A stretch of DNA of 64,000 nt, taken from assembly GCA_030062745.1 (NCBI GenBank), contig CP099847.1, forward strand, positions 1,968,304-2,032,303, written 5' to 3'. This document shows, one piece after another, positions 1 to 11,249 of the stretch (position 1 is the stretch's first letter; the number at the start of each line of letters is the position of its first letter). The notes under the pieces were generated by a model that was not told where the DNA came from, searched no databases, and saw nothing but the letters and a program-made list of their open reading frames with translations. This DNA comes from Capitulum mitella. Lineage: Eukaryota > Arthropoda > Thecostraca > Pollicipedomorpha > Pollicipedidae. The position numbers and the translations under genes were made by a program.

Positions 1-181
1 CAGGAACCATTTCCACTCCACCCGGAATCCATGTGGGAACTCTGCACTGGCCTGCGCCAGGGACGCGCAGACAGTTCGAGGAGACGGTGAAAAGACCAAG
101 AAGAAAAAGGAAAGAGGGAAATGGGCAAAGGGAAAGTGGCCGATGAGGTAGAGAAAAAAGGTTGCAAAGACCAAATAACGC

Positions 182-183
182 AC

Positions 184-260
<77 letters not shown>
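182..260. repeat. (GA)n microsatellite
   Basis: An almost pure GA dinucleotide tract of about 39 units with one AA interruption near its left end. The flanks at 61-181 are also purine-rich. Nothing else is visible between the window start and 700. Confidence 0.97.
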
Positions 261-262
<2 letters not shown>

Positions 263-719
263 GAACGAAAATGAAGTGATAACAGAAGTGTACATTGCAC
301 GATCAAGTAACTTGGCATTTGATTGTTGTATTCTTCCTCTGTAATCTAGGTTAACATTCAGTTTGCCATTGCGCATAGCTCATGGGAACCCTTTGCTTTC
401 GGGAACCGGTTACATCCGTTTACATCATGAGCAACTACTCATCATATAACATCAAGTTAGGTACATAAGTCCCTGCATTTAATCTATGTGGAATATAAAA
501 AAACGCCACAAAAAAGTCTATGACGACTTGCGAGTAATGCATCCACCGTTGGCTCATTGTGAGTACATATTCACAAACAAACATTTTGGAAGACATAAGC
601 AACCAACATGAGCTGCGCCTTCACGAAACTTGAAACCTTCATTGACAGAAAAAACTTCATTGTCATTGCAAATAAATTAACAAAACTAAACGTAACTGTA
701 ATTGTAACTACACAGTCAT
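261..719. other. Non-coding stretch, nothing recognised
   Basis: AT-leaning DNA. Short open frames here have no recognisable domain, and I see no repeat or RNA signature. Confidence 0.6.
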
Positions 720-1700
720 ATGCATTCGTCATCGCTGATGAGTCTGCGAAATGCGGTGGTCAGACACGAACCGCAGCTGACGCCTCGACTTCCGTCGCCT
801 GACAAAGCCGCCGCCGGCCTCCGCTCCATGCAGGGTCAGCTCCAGACGACGTTCTTCGCGCGACGCATGACGTCGTCCTTTAGCGCCGTTGCAAGAGACG
901 TTTACGATCGCGGCGGCGGGCCGGGACGGGACTGAACGTCGCCGGCGGGCTCTGTCGACCGGCGGCGGCCGGCGCCGAGCTCGCGCCCAAAACTGCCGCG
1001 ATCCGACGTCGACGGCGGCGGCCGGCGCCCCGGCCTGCGGCGATATGAACCAGCTGGCGGACGGAGTCATCAGAGATATCCGCCTGATGGATCCCCGGCT
1101 GTCCCGGGGGCATTTAGGTCATCAATTCAATTAAAAAGACCGAGCGCCGGACATCGATTTGATGATTTTCCGGGGCCGGCGCGGCTCGTTTCCGAGGCCG
1201 GCGCGGCTCGTTTCCGGGGCCGGCGCGGCTCGTTTTCCGACTGCGGGCCGAGAGGCCGGCGGCGCGAGACGATCAGACGACCCCCTCCGGCGAGATCAGG
1301 CTCGCGGCAGTCGAGAAGCCAGGCAACGGCTCCGGGCCGGACGGTGGCCGTTCGGCGGCCATGGCGGGCTAATGGCCGGATCGCCGTCTAGAAACGTCAG
1401 ACGGCCGGTTACACTGGCCACATGGCCGCCCGGCAGGCCGCACATGGCGCCGTTACAGGACCGGCCGGCCGTCTACGGTGCCGCAGTGATGTGCCATGAA
1501 TGCCGGCAGCGCCGACGGCGGCGTTTCGTCCAGCCCTCTGAGTCGGTTCGGATGGCAGTTCCAATGACGTCCCAGTCGGACGGCGTTGTTTTTTGCGGTC
1601 GCGAGCCTTGGGGAACGGCGTCAGGACTGAGGCGACGACGACCAACCTGCGACTCTGCATCCTTTTTCCGCGCCGAGTTCTGTCCGATCAAAAATGCATG
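720..1700. other. GC-rich, CpG-rich island 1
   Basis: A strong shift to GC-rich sequence with dense CpG and repeated GCCGGC/CGGCGG words. All open frames in it (the longest is 183 codons, 1159-1710 plus strand) are rich in Arg, Ala, Gly and Pro as expected from composition alone, overlap on both strands and match nothing I know. It lies on the 3' side of the exons of the minus-strand Sidestep-like gene, so it is presumably intronic. A regulatory role is possible but not shown. Confidence 0.6.
1169..1236. repeat. 22-bp tandem repeat, three copies
   Basis: Three consecutive near-identical units, each ending in GGCGCGGCTCGTTT and starting CCGGGG or CCGAGG. Embedded in GC island 1. Confidence 0.9.
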
Positions 1701-1710
1701 GGTAGTCTAG

Positions 1711-3074
1711 CGATCTGACGACTGATACTGTGGAATGTTGCACCACCGCCCTTGAACCTCACTGAGCATACCTCACGATTTTTCGTAACTACAAACATGT
1801 CGTGTAAATTCGTTTGTGCCGTCAAGATGACCATTGAAGTTTGATTAACATGTAGTCTTTGACAGCATATGTTCAAGCACTATGCATTCAACCACAAACC
1901 ACGTGAGCACTGTCTTTTAACAGTACCAAGCAACGAAAGATTTGCAATTTGTCGTCAGTCATTTGCTTTAGCGTTGCAATTATGCGTACATCGGAATTAT
2001 GATCATAAGTATGTTGCGGTAGGTATGACGACACACGACACCAAAAAGTGATGAAGGTAATGTTTAAAAGAACATAACGAAAGTGCAGTATAGAAAGGGA
2101 TAAAAGAGAAACCATCGGATTAATCCGTGATACGATCGGATTTATAACTCGTTAACAGAATGATTTATATCAATTTTTCAATGTTTGCCGTTAAGTCCTT
2201 CAAAAGTTTGCAGAAGTAGATATGAGACTAAGCCGCTGTTGTCCCATTACATGTGAAACAAAGAATGTGGAGTGTTAAATACAAACACAAAAATGCTGTC
2301 AGAAAACAAACCAAAAGTGCCAAAAGCGGCTTAAATATTCTCCGCTGATTAGATATAGCCTTTGCAATGTCTGAATAGATGTGAACTACATAATCGGCAA
2401 TGCAGTCATTTGAAACAAACGTTATTTCCGGCATACATCATCAAAACGTTTTATCTAAGCTACATTCTTGGGTGCTCATCCGTTAAAAAAGTGAACTGGA
2501 TTACCCGCCTCTCCTTATAAACAAGGAATTTAGCCTAGTCATGGCAAAAATAAAATACCAAATAATACAAAACCCGTCCACCAGGGTGCAGGTAACACCG
2601 ATTCATTTGATATGCGAAGGTAAACGGTTCCGCGGGCTCGGATGATAGACCATGGTTCCAGCCAAGAAGAGGGATAGGACGCCGTTAACCCTGAGGAAGA
2701 TGGAATATTTTACCATCGCATCAGCATTTCATTGGGGTCAATGTTGCAGAAAACGCTCTCCGGGCTTGGTGTCGGCAATGCACTTACCCGGAGCCGAGCT
2801 TTAGCGAAGGTGGAACGGTACTTTACGGCGATAGAAAACCCGATTGCGCTGCGTTCGGGGTAAAAGCAGGCATGTCAGTCAACGTAGACGAAGCTTATGG
2901 GACGTTGTTCCGGCAATGGGTAATTGATCCAAGAAGACCTTCGTCTTGGAGGTGTCCGTCCTAAATCAGCATGGCTTTGATCGGGCCCAGCCGCAGATTA
3001 ACAGCCGAGCAGTGGCGCTGTGCAGTCTCGGCCTGATTCGCAGTGTTTGCCTCTCCCCTACGCCAGACGGAGAA
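1711..3074. other. Non-coding stretch, nothing recognised
   Basis: Mixed-composition DNA with no domain-bearing frame, no tandem repeat and no RNA gene that I can see. I looked on the minus strand for a second Ig-domain exon of the Sidestep-like gene and found none. Confidence 0.55.
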
Positions 3075-3600
3075 ATCCCCAGTGATCAGTGTTTCATTTA
3101 TGCAAATGGGCCGGCAAACTCGTTCATTTAAGACCGGGCAGCCTGACGTGGGCCGACTGCGTCATTCCCATTCAGCGGGCGGCGGTCTCCGCCCACCGAC
3201 ACCTCGTCGGGCTTTGGACTCTGGCAGCGTGCCCCACGCCGCCGCCGCAGCCCGCCCGTCAGCCCCTCTTGGGCACGTGCGCCGGCCGGGACGCCGTCGC
3301 CAGGTGCCGTTCTAGCTGAGCCGGCCGATCCCGGGCGTCGTGCCGCATGAATACGGCCCCCATTAGGCGGCCGCCTCTTCATCCGGGCGCCGACCGGCCA
3401 TTGCAGGCCCCGGAGCGGGCCGCGGCCGCTTCCCTATTCTGCGCGGCGTCGCGGGGCGCGCGCTAACGGCCGCGGCCAGCCCGCCGCCGCCCCCGCCTCC
3501 GGCGCAGCGCCGCCTCGGGCCTGCTGGGACGGCCCGGCTGCGCTCCGCCGGCGGACAGCTCAGGGCGGGCCAGCCAGGACAGGGCACCAGCGGACGTGCG
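3075..3600. other. GC-rich island 2 with an octamer motif at its edge
   Basis: The GC-rich block is 3130-3600. At its left edge the POU-type octamer ATGCAAAT sits at 3100-3107 in an AT-rich pocket, followed by TCATTTAAGACC. The open frames are composition-driven. Candidate regulatory element by composition and motif only. Confidence 0.45.
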
Positions 3601-4348
3601 TCTGTAGTGATAAGGCCGAACCAACGGCTGGGTCGGTCTGGAGACTTTTGTAGCGCTGTGTTCTGATGGTGGAAAAGAGGAGCGGAAACCGAAAATGACG
3701 ACGCTGGGATAAATTCACCCTGAAAACGGCGTTGATCCAGTATCGGGGTTAGTGGGACAGTCACAGTCAATGCCATATATCATTGCACAAATATGTGTTG
3801 TTAAAACAAGTTTTAAAGCAACGTTCTGTTTTTCCAGACGCATCAGAACTTTCAGAATATTCAAGAACATTGGTTCACAAGTAGTTACTACACCAAAGCC
3901 CCCTTTGCTTAGCAGTTTCACAAGCCGCGTATAATATTCCAAAATCTGCGCAGTGTCGCCGTTAGCCTAAAAGTAAGACCAGCAGGATGGGAAATTTGCC
4001 GGTCGCAGGGCGGTTAACTGTGGAAACCACGCCCAAGAAACTGCCGCAGTGCTGAAGCACCTCCTAAATCCTGCGACGGTTCGGGCCTGAGCACGCCTGG
4101 GCGGTCAGCGCGGCACCGTAAAGACCGGCTCAGAAAGTGGCGACCACGGCTGGCTGCGCCTGAAAGCTGATGCATGCATATGCTGTCAGACGTAGTGTGG
4201 CTAGACAGGATATTCGATTATGCCGCCTGTCTTCAACCGTTAAGATGCTGGTGTCCTCGATGTTGTTTTGTGACGTGTGTGACCACTGCCAGGCATGTGT
4301 TTTGGTCAACTTCGTCCTGAGATGACAGGATTCTGAGTATCTCACCCT
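3601..4348. other. Presumed intron of the Sidestep-like gene, nothing recognised
   Basis: Sequence downstream (minus sense) of exon 3 and of its donor-side minisatellite. No further exon of the gene is recognisable here. Confidence 0.5.
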
Positions 4349-4700
4349 TCGTTCTCATAAACGACAGGTTTTCGCGAACCTCTCGTCTGACAGTGAGACT
4401 GTGAGGTTCTGCCCCATAACGGTGAGACTGCGGGCCTCTCGCCTACAACGGTGATATAATGAGCCTCTTGCTTGCAACAGTGAGATTGCTAGCCTTTTCC
4501 ATGACGGCGACAAAACGAGGTTCTCATCTATGACAGTGAAATTCTGGGGCTATCACCTACAGTGGTGAAATAGCGAAATAGTCATGGTCTGCCTGCCATG
4601 ACCATGAGACTGTGAGACTCTCACCTACAAAGGCAAAAAAGCGAGGTTCTCTCCCACGGCGGTGAGACTGCGAGGTCCTCACCTATAACGGTGAGATTGA
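4349..4700 (-). repeat. 29-bp minisatellite grown from the exon 3 splice donor
   Basis: About twelve diverged units on a strict 29-bp register: the conserved GGTGAG-like word on the plus strand recurs near 4421, 4450, 4506, 4535, 4603, 4632, 4661 and 4690, with one unit longer by about 10 bp and one shorter by 2 bp. The right-hand unit is part of the gene: in minus sense it supplies the last codons of exon 3 (encoding NLTVI) and the donor ATAG|GTGAGG. Two further units (near 4562 and 4625) still carry an intact AG|GTGA donor core; others have lost the GT. The array therefore repeats an exon-intron junction into the intron. Confidence 0.88.
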
Positions 4701-4861
4701 CCCGGGCGTTGAGCGTCGGCGAAGTCCGGAAGTCGGCTCTGCATCGGTAGACGCCCTCGTCGCCCTCCTCCACGTCCTTGATCTTCAGCACGGGCGACTT
4801 GGGCCTTGGGTCGAACTCCGACCTTTGTCCCAGTGAGTCCTCGTTGGCCCAGTGCGTGCCT
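4683..4861 (-). CDS. Sidestep-family protein, exon 3: second half of the first Ig domain
   Basis: The exon is 179 nt: 1 nt completing a codon split with exon 2, 59 codons, then 1 nt. It encodes GTHWANEDSLG, then SPVLKIKDVEEGDEGVYRCR, ending in VNLTVI. The D-E-G-V-Y-R-C motif gives the conserved Asp, Gly, Tyr and second disulfide Cys of an Ig domain (Cys128 counted from the first Met). The exact shape HW..ED..G....F followed by YRC(R)xDFRxSPTxN and VNLTVI is diagnostic of the first domain of the arthropod Sidestep cell-surface proteins, which act as ligands for Beaten-path receptors in motor axon guidance. Splice sites: acceptor CAACTAG|A, donor ATAG|GTGAGG. N143 in NLT is a possible N-glycosylation site. 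The donor is the first unit of a 29-bp minisatellite. Later Ig, fibronectin and transmembrane exons must lie left of the window. A paralogue number cannot be assigned. Confidence 0.92.
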
Positions 4862-5374
4862 CTAGTTGATTTACGACCGCGGATGTCGTAACTGGAAACA
4901 GGAGGAGACAGCCGCGTCGTTTGCTGACATGAAGTGTCTCAGACAGGCAGCATAAAGACGGCATGAGTAAACGAGTTGGTAATACGGGAGCTCCCACGTT
5001 TTTCCGAGTTCACTCATCGCCCGCGGCACAAAATCGAGACAAAATGTGTTGAAAGCCTCTTTCCCAGAAATGATGAGTGGAAGCGAGATAGTGTATCACT
5101 TTTGCCTAACCAGAACTTGAATGGATATTTTCGCGGCGAATGCAAACAAAGCTCTACAACCATGCGCTGAGAAAACAAGAGCGCGAAACTACTCTAAGTT
5201 TTATGCTAACAGAGCGAAAGCACACGCACGCATGCATGTTTTTTTCATGCACCTGGTTTGGCTTAGCATGGATTTTGATCTCTAAGTCACCGTAGCAAAC
5301 CATTCTGGTCAAGTCTAAATAAACACTTTCAAACTAAGCATCTCACTGCGCAGCTCTGCACTGGCCGGACTGAC
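4862..5374 (-). other. Intron 2 of the Sidestep-like gene
   Basis: A 513-nt intron joining exons 2 and 3, donor ACAG|GTCAGT and acceptor CAACTAG|A. The codon split 2+1 gives Arg88. The polypyrimidine tract at the 3' end is weak. No other feature is seen. Confidence 0.88.
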
Positions 5375-5507
5375 CTGTAGAAGGGGGCGCCGGTGTTGTC
5401 CTTGTACCACAGCACCAGTCTCATGACGTCCCGGGAGGCGTCCGGATCCACGTGACAAGGCAGCTCCGCCTCACCGCCAGTTACTGCCGTCACCGGGGTC
5501 ACCTGGC
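5375..5507 (-). CDS. Sidestep-family protein, exon 2: first half of the first Ig domain
   Basis: The exon is 133 nt: 2 nt completing the Gly codon begun in exon 1, 43 codons, then 2 nt. It encodes QVTPVTAVTGGEAELPC, then LVLWYKDNTGAPFY. The ordered TAVxGGxAxLPC (first disulfide Cys, Cys61) and VLWYKD (core Trp77) are the standard A', B and C strands of Sidestep domain 1. Acceptor CTGTGGCAG|GC follows a C/T-rich stretch; donor ACAG|GTCAGT. Phases agree on both sides (exon 1 ends +1, exon 3 starts +1). Compared with family members, the stretch after PxY, usually SxDARGR or similar before HW, is missing and replaced by a single Arg across the exon junction. The first 10 bases of the exon and the acceptor are repeated upstream in a 43-bp minisatellite. 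An in-frame stop follows in the intron, as expected. Confidence 0.9.
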
Positions 5508-5952
5508 CTGCCACAGGAGGACGGACAGGGTCAGTTGGAGGTCACCTGGCCTGCCAGAGGGGGACGGACAGGGTTAGTTGGAGGCCACTTGACCTGCCAG
5601 AGTAGGACGGACAGGGTCGGTTGGAAGTCACCTAACCTGTCAGAGGACAGGCGAGGTCATTTGGGGGCATCTCACCTGATAGAGGAGGAGGGACAGGATT
5701 AGTAAGAGGTAACTTGAGCCATTATAGGAGTAAGAGGGGCAGGGCAGTAAGAGGTCAGCTGACCTGTTGGACGATGGACGAAGTCAGCTGGGGGCATTTG
5801 ACCTGATGGAGGAGAAGGGACAGGATCAGTCGGGGGTCACCTGAACTGTGATGGAGAAGGGAGATGGGCAGTAAGAGGTCATCTGACCTCCTGGAGGAGG
5901 ACAAACAGGGTCAGCTGCAGGTCACCTGAAATGTCGGAAAATGGACGGGGCC
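5498..5952 (-). repeat. 43-bp minisatellite grown from the exon 2 splice acceptor
   Basis: About ten and a half units, the first four on an exact 43-bp register (starts 5498, 5541, 5584, 5627), later ones more diverged and slightly variable in length. In minus sense each unit carries a C/T-rich run, an AG and a copy of the start of exon 2. The unit next to the exon is functional: its GGCAG is the acceptor and its GCCAGGTGAC is the start of the exon. At least five more distal units keep a pyrimidine-rich CAG or AG at the same place, so intron 1 ends in a row of acceptor-like sites. Confidence 0.9.
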
Positions 5953-6269
5953 AGATGAAGCTAAAATAGTTTTTTAAGATGTCCTTAAACTGCGGAAAGT
6001 ATTTCCTCCGCCGTTGATTACATACTATGATGTCAGTCGTTTCGGTCGACATTGGATTGCATGGGCGTTTAGCAAAATCGTCCACATCTTTGCCATAGAT
6101 GCAAAAATTGCATTTATCAGTGATAAGGAGCCTGTACAGTCGTACTAAAATGGTACCACTTGCTATGAAAAGGCCCCCAAGTGGACAGAGCAAGACGAAT
6201 GGATATGTGGGCCAGATGGCGCGTCATTACCTAAAGCCAGGTTTATAAACATGATAATTTTGCAGTTCA
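5953..6269. other. Spacer between minisatellite and piggyBac-like element
   Basis: An open minus-strand frame of 104 codons covers 5879-6193, but it has no domain I recognise and its start lies over the minisatellite. Nothing else seen. Confidence 0.5.
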
Positions 6270-7490
6270 TTAACCCGCCCTCGACTGGGGGGGGGGGCGG
6301 TTGACCGACCCCTGAGGTTTTCCCGAGATTGCAAGAGAACAAAAAAACGAAGCGCCACGAAACTCTGAGTACCTTTTGCTTGATTATCTTTACATCTTGT
6401 ATCAAATTTTTTACTTCAGGTCAAGTCAGGTGTCTGACCTAGGTCAGGTCAAATGGGCCTGTGTCTAAAAGAGATTAGCGTCCTGCAACGTTTTTGGTTA
6501 ACATGATATGATAATAAAACTTTTATGGGTTGACAATTTTAAAAAATGCAACAGATCTGCTATCTCGGATTTTTCGGAACTTGCCGGGTCATTGATCTAA
6601 AGTTAAGCTCGTTTTCAACACATGTCGTTTTTTTTGAAAATTGACGGAATGTGTTACAAAAACCTCAATGTGGGAAAATGCAGACATCCAGTTGCCGTCA
6701 ATGAACAAAGTTTCAATGACCTACGACCACTGACCTGAGGTCAGGCCACGAATAACCGTCATGAGCCAAAATGCACTGCCATCAGAATCGACGATGAACG
6801 ACTCAGGTCGGGTAGAAAATAGTGGAACTGACTCGCACAACCGTGAATCATACCAAAAAGTTAAAAAAGTTTCAAAAATCGCGTATTTTGGAAATAAAGA
6901 AGCCCTCGCGAATGAAGTTCCAACAATTGTGTGGATTTATAACCAACTACTGAAATTTTCAACATTAAAGCACGAGAAAGCATCACAAGAACCATTGGGA
7001 TCAAGAAACAACACTTGGAAAGGCTTATTTCGCGAAAACAAAGGGACGCTAAAATTAGTTCCCGTTAATTCCATTCGCATTCGGCTACGGCGCCCGCCGT
7101 GCAGCGGTGCGAAAATCGCAGTGTCTTTAACTCACCGTTTCCATGTATATATTGAACAAATCAGAAAAATTAGACGTGCATCGGCATCTGTGGACTTTTA
7201 CCTGTTCGCTGGTGCCTTTACCTAGACTTTATTAGTCACAGCCTTGAGATCCAGGCCGTTTCTCGGTCTAATGCAGTCGGCTATGAGAAAACATATATGG
7301 GGAGTATATGGCTTACGTATTATTCGAAACTAAAAAATGGGGTCAGTCTTGAGTTTTATTCGTCACAAGCTTTCCAACGGTGTACTTATTTTTATCGTGC
7401 GGCCAACTGTTCGTGAGTTAGAGGAGGGCCGTCAACCCCCCCCCCTAGTCGGGCGTGCATGGCGCTGACGTCCATTCAGACGCGGGTTAA
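6270..7490 (+). mobile_element. piggyBac-like non-autonomous DNA transposon, copy 1
   Basis: The body is 6274-7486 (1,213 bp), flanked by TTAA at 6270-6273 and 7487-7490. The ends begin CCCGC and close GCGGG. A subterminal inverted motif GACTGGGGGGGGG followed by GTTGAC is present just inside the left end and, inverted, about 28 bp further in on the right, giving the asymmetric termini typical of piggyBac-type elements. A second alignable copy lies at 58911-60130. No transposase is recognisable. The longest frame (6761-7225, 154 codons) is not conserved as an open frame in copy 2, so it is probably chance. The interior is rich in TGACCT/AGGTCA words. Inserted in intron 1 of the Sidestep-like gene. 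Confidence 0.85.
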
Positions 7491-10400
7491 GTCCACTTCA
7501 GAATTCGCGTCAGTCTAGGAAATATGGCAACTAAATAACGTAATGGGAACGTAATTAATGTAAAAGGAATGTAGGTGCACATAAAACGAAAGATTCACGA
7601 AGCAATTCAACAGAAGTTTCCATTGGTTTGATGGACAAGGAGGTAACAATGCCAGTTTTCATCAAGCCATAAATTCTGCAAATAGACACTCTTATTGAGC
7701 GATGTATTAACTGCATGAAATTCACAAGTGTCTGTATGTATGCTGTAATGTCAGCTTGTTCCGAGTGTAATGTACGGCCGCTAAGGGAAAGTAACCACTG
7801 TTGGCCAATGTTCACTTTCTCTTCAAAACAAAGCACGACTACAGTCAACTATAAAATGTAATGATTCGGATAGCTGGCTGAGTAGAGACAGCTACTCCAA
7901 TCTCTCTCGATTTCCATTTATATGTAGCTGGTAGAGATAACTCATAGTTTGCATGTTTGAGTGGCCCGTAAATTCCCGGCATGGCCTGGATCATGATGGG
8001 TGATTCCTTACGGCAGTGATTTACACGGGAAGGAAACGCCGAGCTTCCACTACCAAAGACAGTGCCGGAGAGTTAGGAGGTCTCGCTGGGAGACGGCGTA
8101 TGAAGATTTAAACCATTTTTAAACTTTGCTCGGAAATCAACATCATTGTTTCATTTACCCGGTTTACATGGGCAGCAGTAATTCGAATTTACAACGTAAA
8201 CGGTGTGCTATCGCAACTGATGACCAATGTAAACGCCCTTTTATCATCCGTCAACTTCGGATTTAACCCGGAAGGAAACCTCTTCCCTTTTATATTATAA
8301 TCTCTGTCTGTTAGATTACCTTACCTCAGAAAATTACCTCGGAAAGGAAGGATTACTGGGATCTAAACGGATTTCATTCCAATTCACCAAGCTAGTCAGA
8401 AATCCTTTCCGTAATATACGATGGTGCTCATGCAATGTGATTATATAATTCACCTGCGAAGGAGTTTATTTTATTTTGCACCTGTGGAGTTTGCAACATT
8501 TGCAACAAATGGCCACGCAAGCGATTAAGATAAAATCTTCGTGTGATATATCTCGTGCAGGAATGCGAGTTGTATGTTGTTGTATGTTGTAAGTACGTTG
8601 GTTCGCCGACGCGCAAATTGTGATCGAGTGTAAAACAGCACAAAAAGTTTGCTGAGGCAATTCGTTGAGAATCGAGCTGATGCGGGGAATAAAAGAGTGC
8701 TATGGAAAAGGGCGGAGAAAAAGGAAACGGACGTTTCGAGCTGGCAGTTGTCCCATGCTACTGAAGAAAGCACAGGAGCGGGCCGCGTCTCCCGCTTCCA
8801 GATGTAGACATGAGCGTTATCATGGTGTCTCCAGAACTCAGTCAGCAGCGGCGCCCAGTGCCAGTGCTTTCCCTGCCAGTGGTTAAAGCCGAGCATTGAA
8901 CGAACGACAGCGCCCAGCCCAAGGCCGTGTCCAGCCTGACCAACAATTGGGGCTGTCTGTAGACGGGAAGGCTGACCCCAATGCTGCTTGTCACAAACCT
9001 GGATATAACGGCGTCTGCAAGCGGCGGGCGGCAAAAGACGCCGAGGAACGTTGTCTGGCTGCTGGCTGTTTACCGGGAGGTCGCCGCTACCACTTTCCAG
9101 CATCAGTCACCGATAGCGTGGCCCATGCCATGAACATTGTGGGGGCCATTTGGATCCAAAAGTATGCCTCGTATCCACTGAGTCCTTCTTCCTGTATCCA
9201 ATGTATCTGTATCCACTCTTCAAGTCGGCATAACCATGTCGTCTTGAAGAGAGGTCAATGAGGTCAATGAAATTCGGTGTGATATGTCAACACAATGACT
9301 GTGCGTTCCGACACCATGAAATTCAGCACGAATGCGATGTAGTGTTCTGCTACGCTAATGGTGTGGTGTTATTTTACCGCTGTCGAAACATATCAAAGTT
9401 AAGCTAGTGTAACCAGCCTATAAAACTAACGTCCTCAAACATATATGTTCTGCCTGGGCAAGCTTCGTTTTACGTAGTGGTGTACAAATTATTCGGCCAT
9501 TCCCACACGCCTTAGTCACAAGGGCAACATGACGCGCGGTAAAACGAAGTGCAGCATGTCTGGATGGTGGAGACGCCCTGCTTCAGTATGCCCTTTCTCC
9601 TCAACCTGCATGCTTATGAGGCTCATGAGTAAACGGTAGAATAGCCCAAGACGGACTTCATACAAAGTCTCTCTCGGGGAAACGTATTTTACAAGTGGTT
9701 CATTTATTACAGCTATCAGAGATATATCAGCTATCGTTCGGCAGAGGAAGGTCATCACGTGACAGCAGCGTGAAGTGCGTGATACAGACGAAATGATGAG
9801 AAATCCATTTCCGCTTCGATTTCAGCCATGCGTTCATCGCCAAGTAACTGCGATCGTAATTCGAATTACCCTTGTGAGCGGTTCCACAGAACGGAGCGGG
9901 GTACCGAGTTCGACCCGTTCTTGGTTCGCGTTTACTCCGAACGTTCATGTAAACCGGGCAATTGCCATAATACTGGGATGACATTGCCAATGGTGCCGCT
10001 ATGAAACCATGTCCAAGAACCCATGAAAGGTTGCCTGATCACCAGTAATAGATATCAGTGTTCTATTATTAATAGGCACATACATTCATGAATGGATGTT
10101 AACCAAGTCATATCGATAAATGTTGTCACGAAGCACACAATTCTGCAGCTTCTTCGGACATGTCACCGAGCACAGGCCCTCTGAGGTTGGTGTTGTGGCG
10201 AGTTCGGATCACTGTGTCCTTTCTTATTAGGTACGGAAACTGGCCGCTGCTACAAACGACCACTTGAGTTTCCCAACTGGAGCGAGACAATGGGGAAAAG
10301 GACGGACAGCGAGTGGAAATAGCGTCATAAAACATTTCGGACCGAAAAGGTTGGCTTGGTGTGTAAAATGTCGAGGCCGAAAGAGCACATGTGTCCCCTG

Positions 10401-11249
10401 CAAGATTCCACGAAACAGTCATTCGTTCCAGAACGAACTTTAGCAGCATGACATGGAAACGTTATCGTCACGTTGCCTGAGCATCCTGAGCGCCTGGATT
10501 ATATCTGCATGCTCTTACACACATGTTCCTCGCAACAAAAGCGGTAAGAAATCCAGGCTGACATCATACACATGAAGTATGCCAAAGCGAAGCTACTAAG
10601 GGAGTGGCCTCTCCTCTGATATTATGAAACCCGCATGACAAGAACGTTCTATGCACCATTGAAACTAATCAAAAATGTGATTTTGATCATGAAAAATTCA
10701 ATGGCTTCCCTGACAATGGGTCCACAGGCACAGACGCACATCTGGCTTTCGACATGATTCATCCATCAAGAAAGCTAAACCGCCGCTTCCATTGTTTTGA
10801 TGTATTCAGGACAAAATCTGACATTTTCCCATGGGTCTGTTCTTGAAGAAAACTTTCGGAATATAATGGACGCAGTGGAACCTGTTAACTCCGTTCTGCC
10901 ACTGAAACAGTCCCACGCCCCTAAAAACTAAAAATCACCGCTGATTTTTGATATAATACAATACTGATAAGCTGTCTACACACTCAGACAATATGTGTTT
11001 GGAATTATCCACTATCACATAATTTTCAACAAAATATAGGGTCAAAATAAACAGAAAAATAGGATTTAAAGTGATAGTAATAATACTCATTACCACATGA
11101 GGCGGAAAGAGAGCCATATCACGCATATTGCGCCACTGCGTCAGCATAAAACATTTGAAAACCTTTTAGACGTAGCATTTTCAACATTACTTCCGCGAAA
11201 CAATTCCAGTTGCTCGTTCAATTAACGCTGACGCATTTCACTGGTTCTT
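7491..11249. other. Intronic stretch, nothing firmly recognised
   Basis: Plain DNA with many short chance frames. The longest is a minus-strand frame of 192 codons at 8525-9103, in a mildly GC-richer patch (8750-9130). It has no family signature I know and no obvious codon bias, and its C-terminal part runs into AT-rich DNA. No tandem repeat or RNA gene seen. Confidence 0.5.

Noticed and set aside
1-51. Possible further minus-strand exon of the Sidestep-like gene (acceptor-like GGCGCAG at 52, reading FPHGFRVEWKWFL)
   Set aside because: A pyrimidine-rich run precedes it and the W-containing stretch is Ig-like, but there is no Cys, its best frame does not match the phase left by exon 3, and the whole second Ig domain would be skipped. 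Too short at the window edge to decide.
6761-7225. 154-codon frame as a transposon protein
   Set aside because: It is not open in the second copy of the same element and does not resemble a transposase.
8525-9103. 192-codon minus frame in intron 1
   Set aside because: No recognised family, runs through a composition change, and competes with a 121-codon plus frame in the same DNA.
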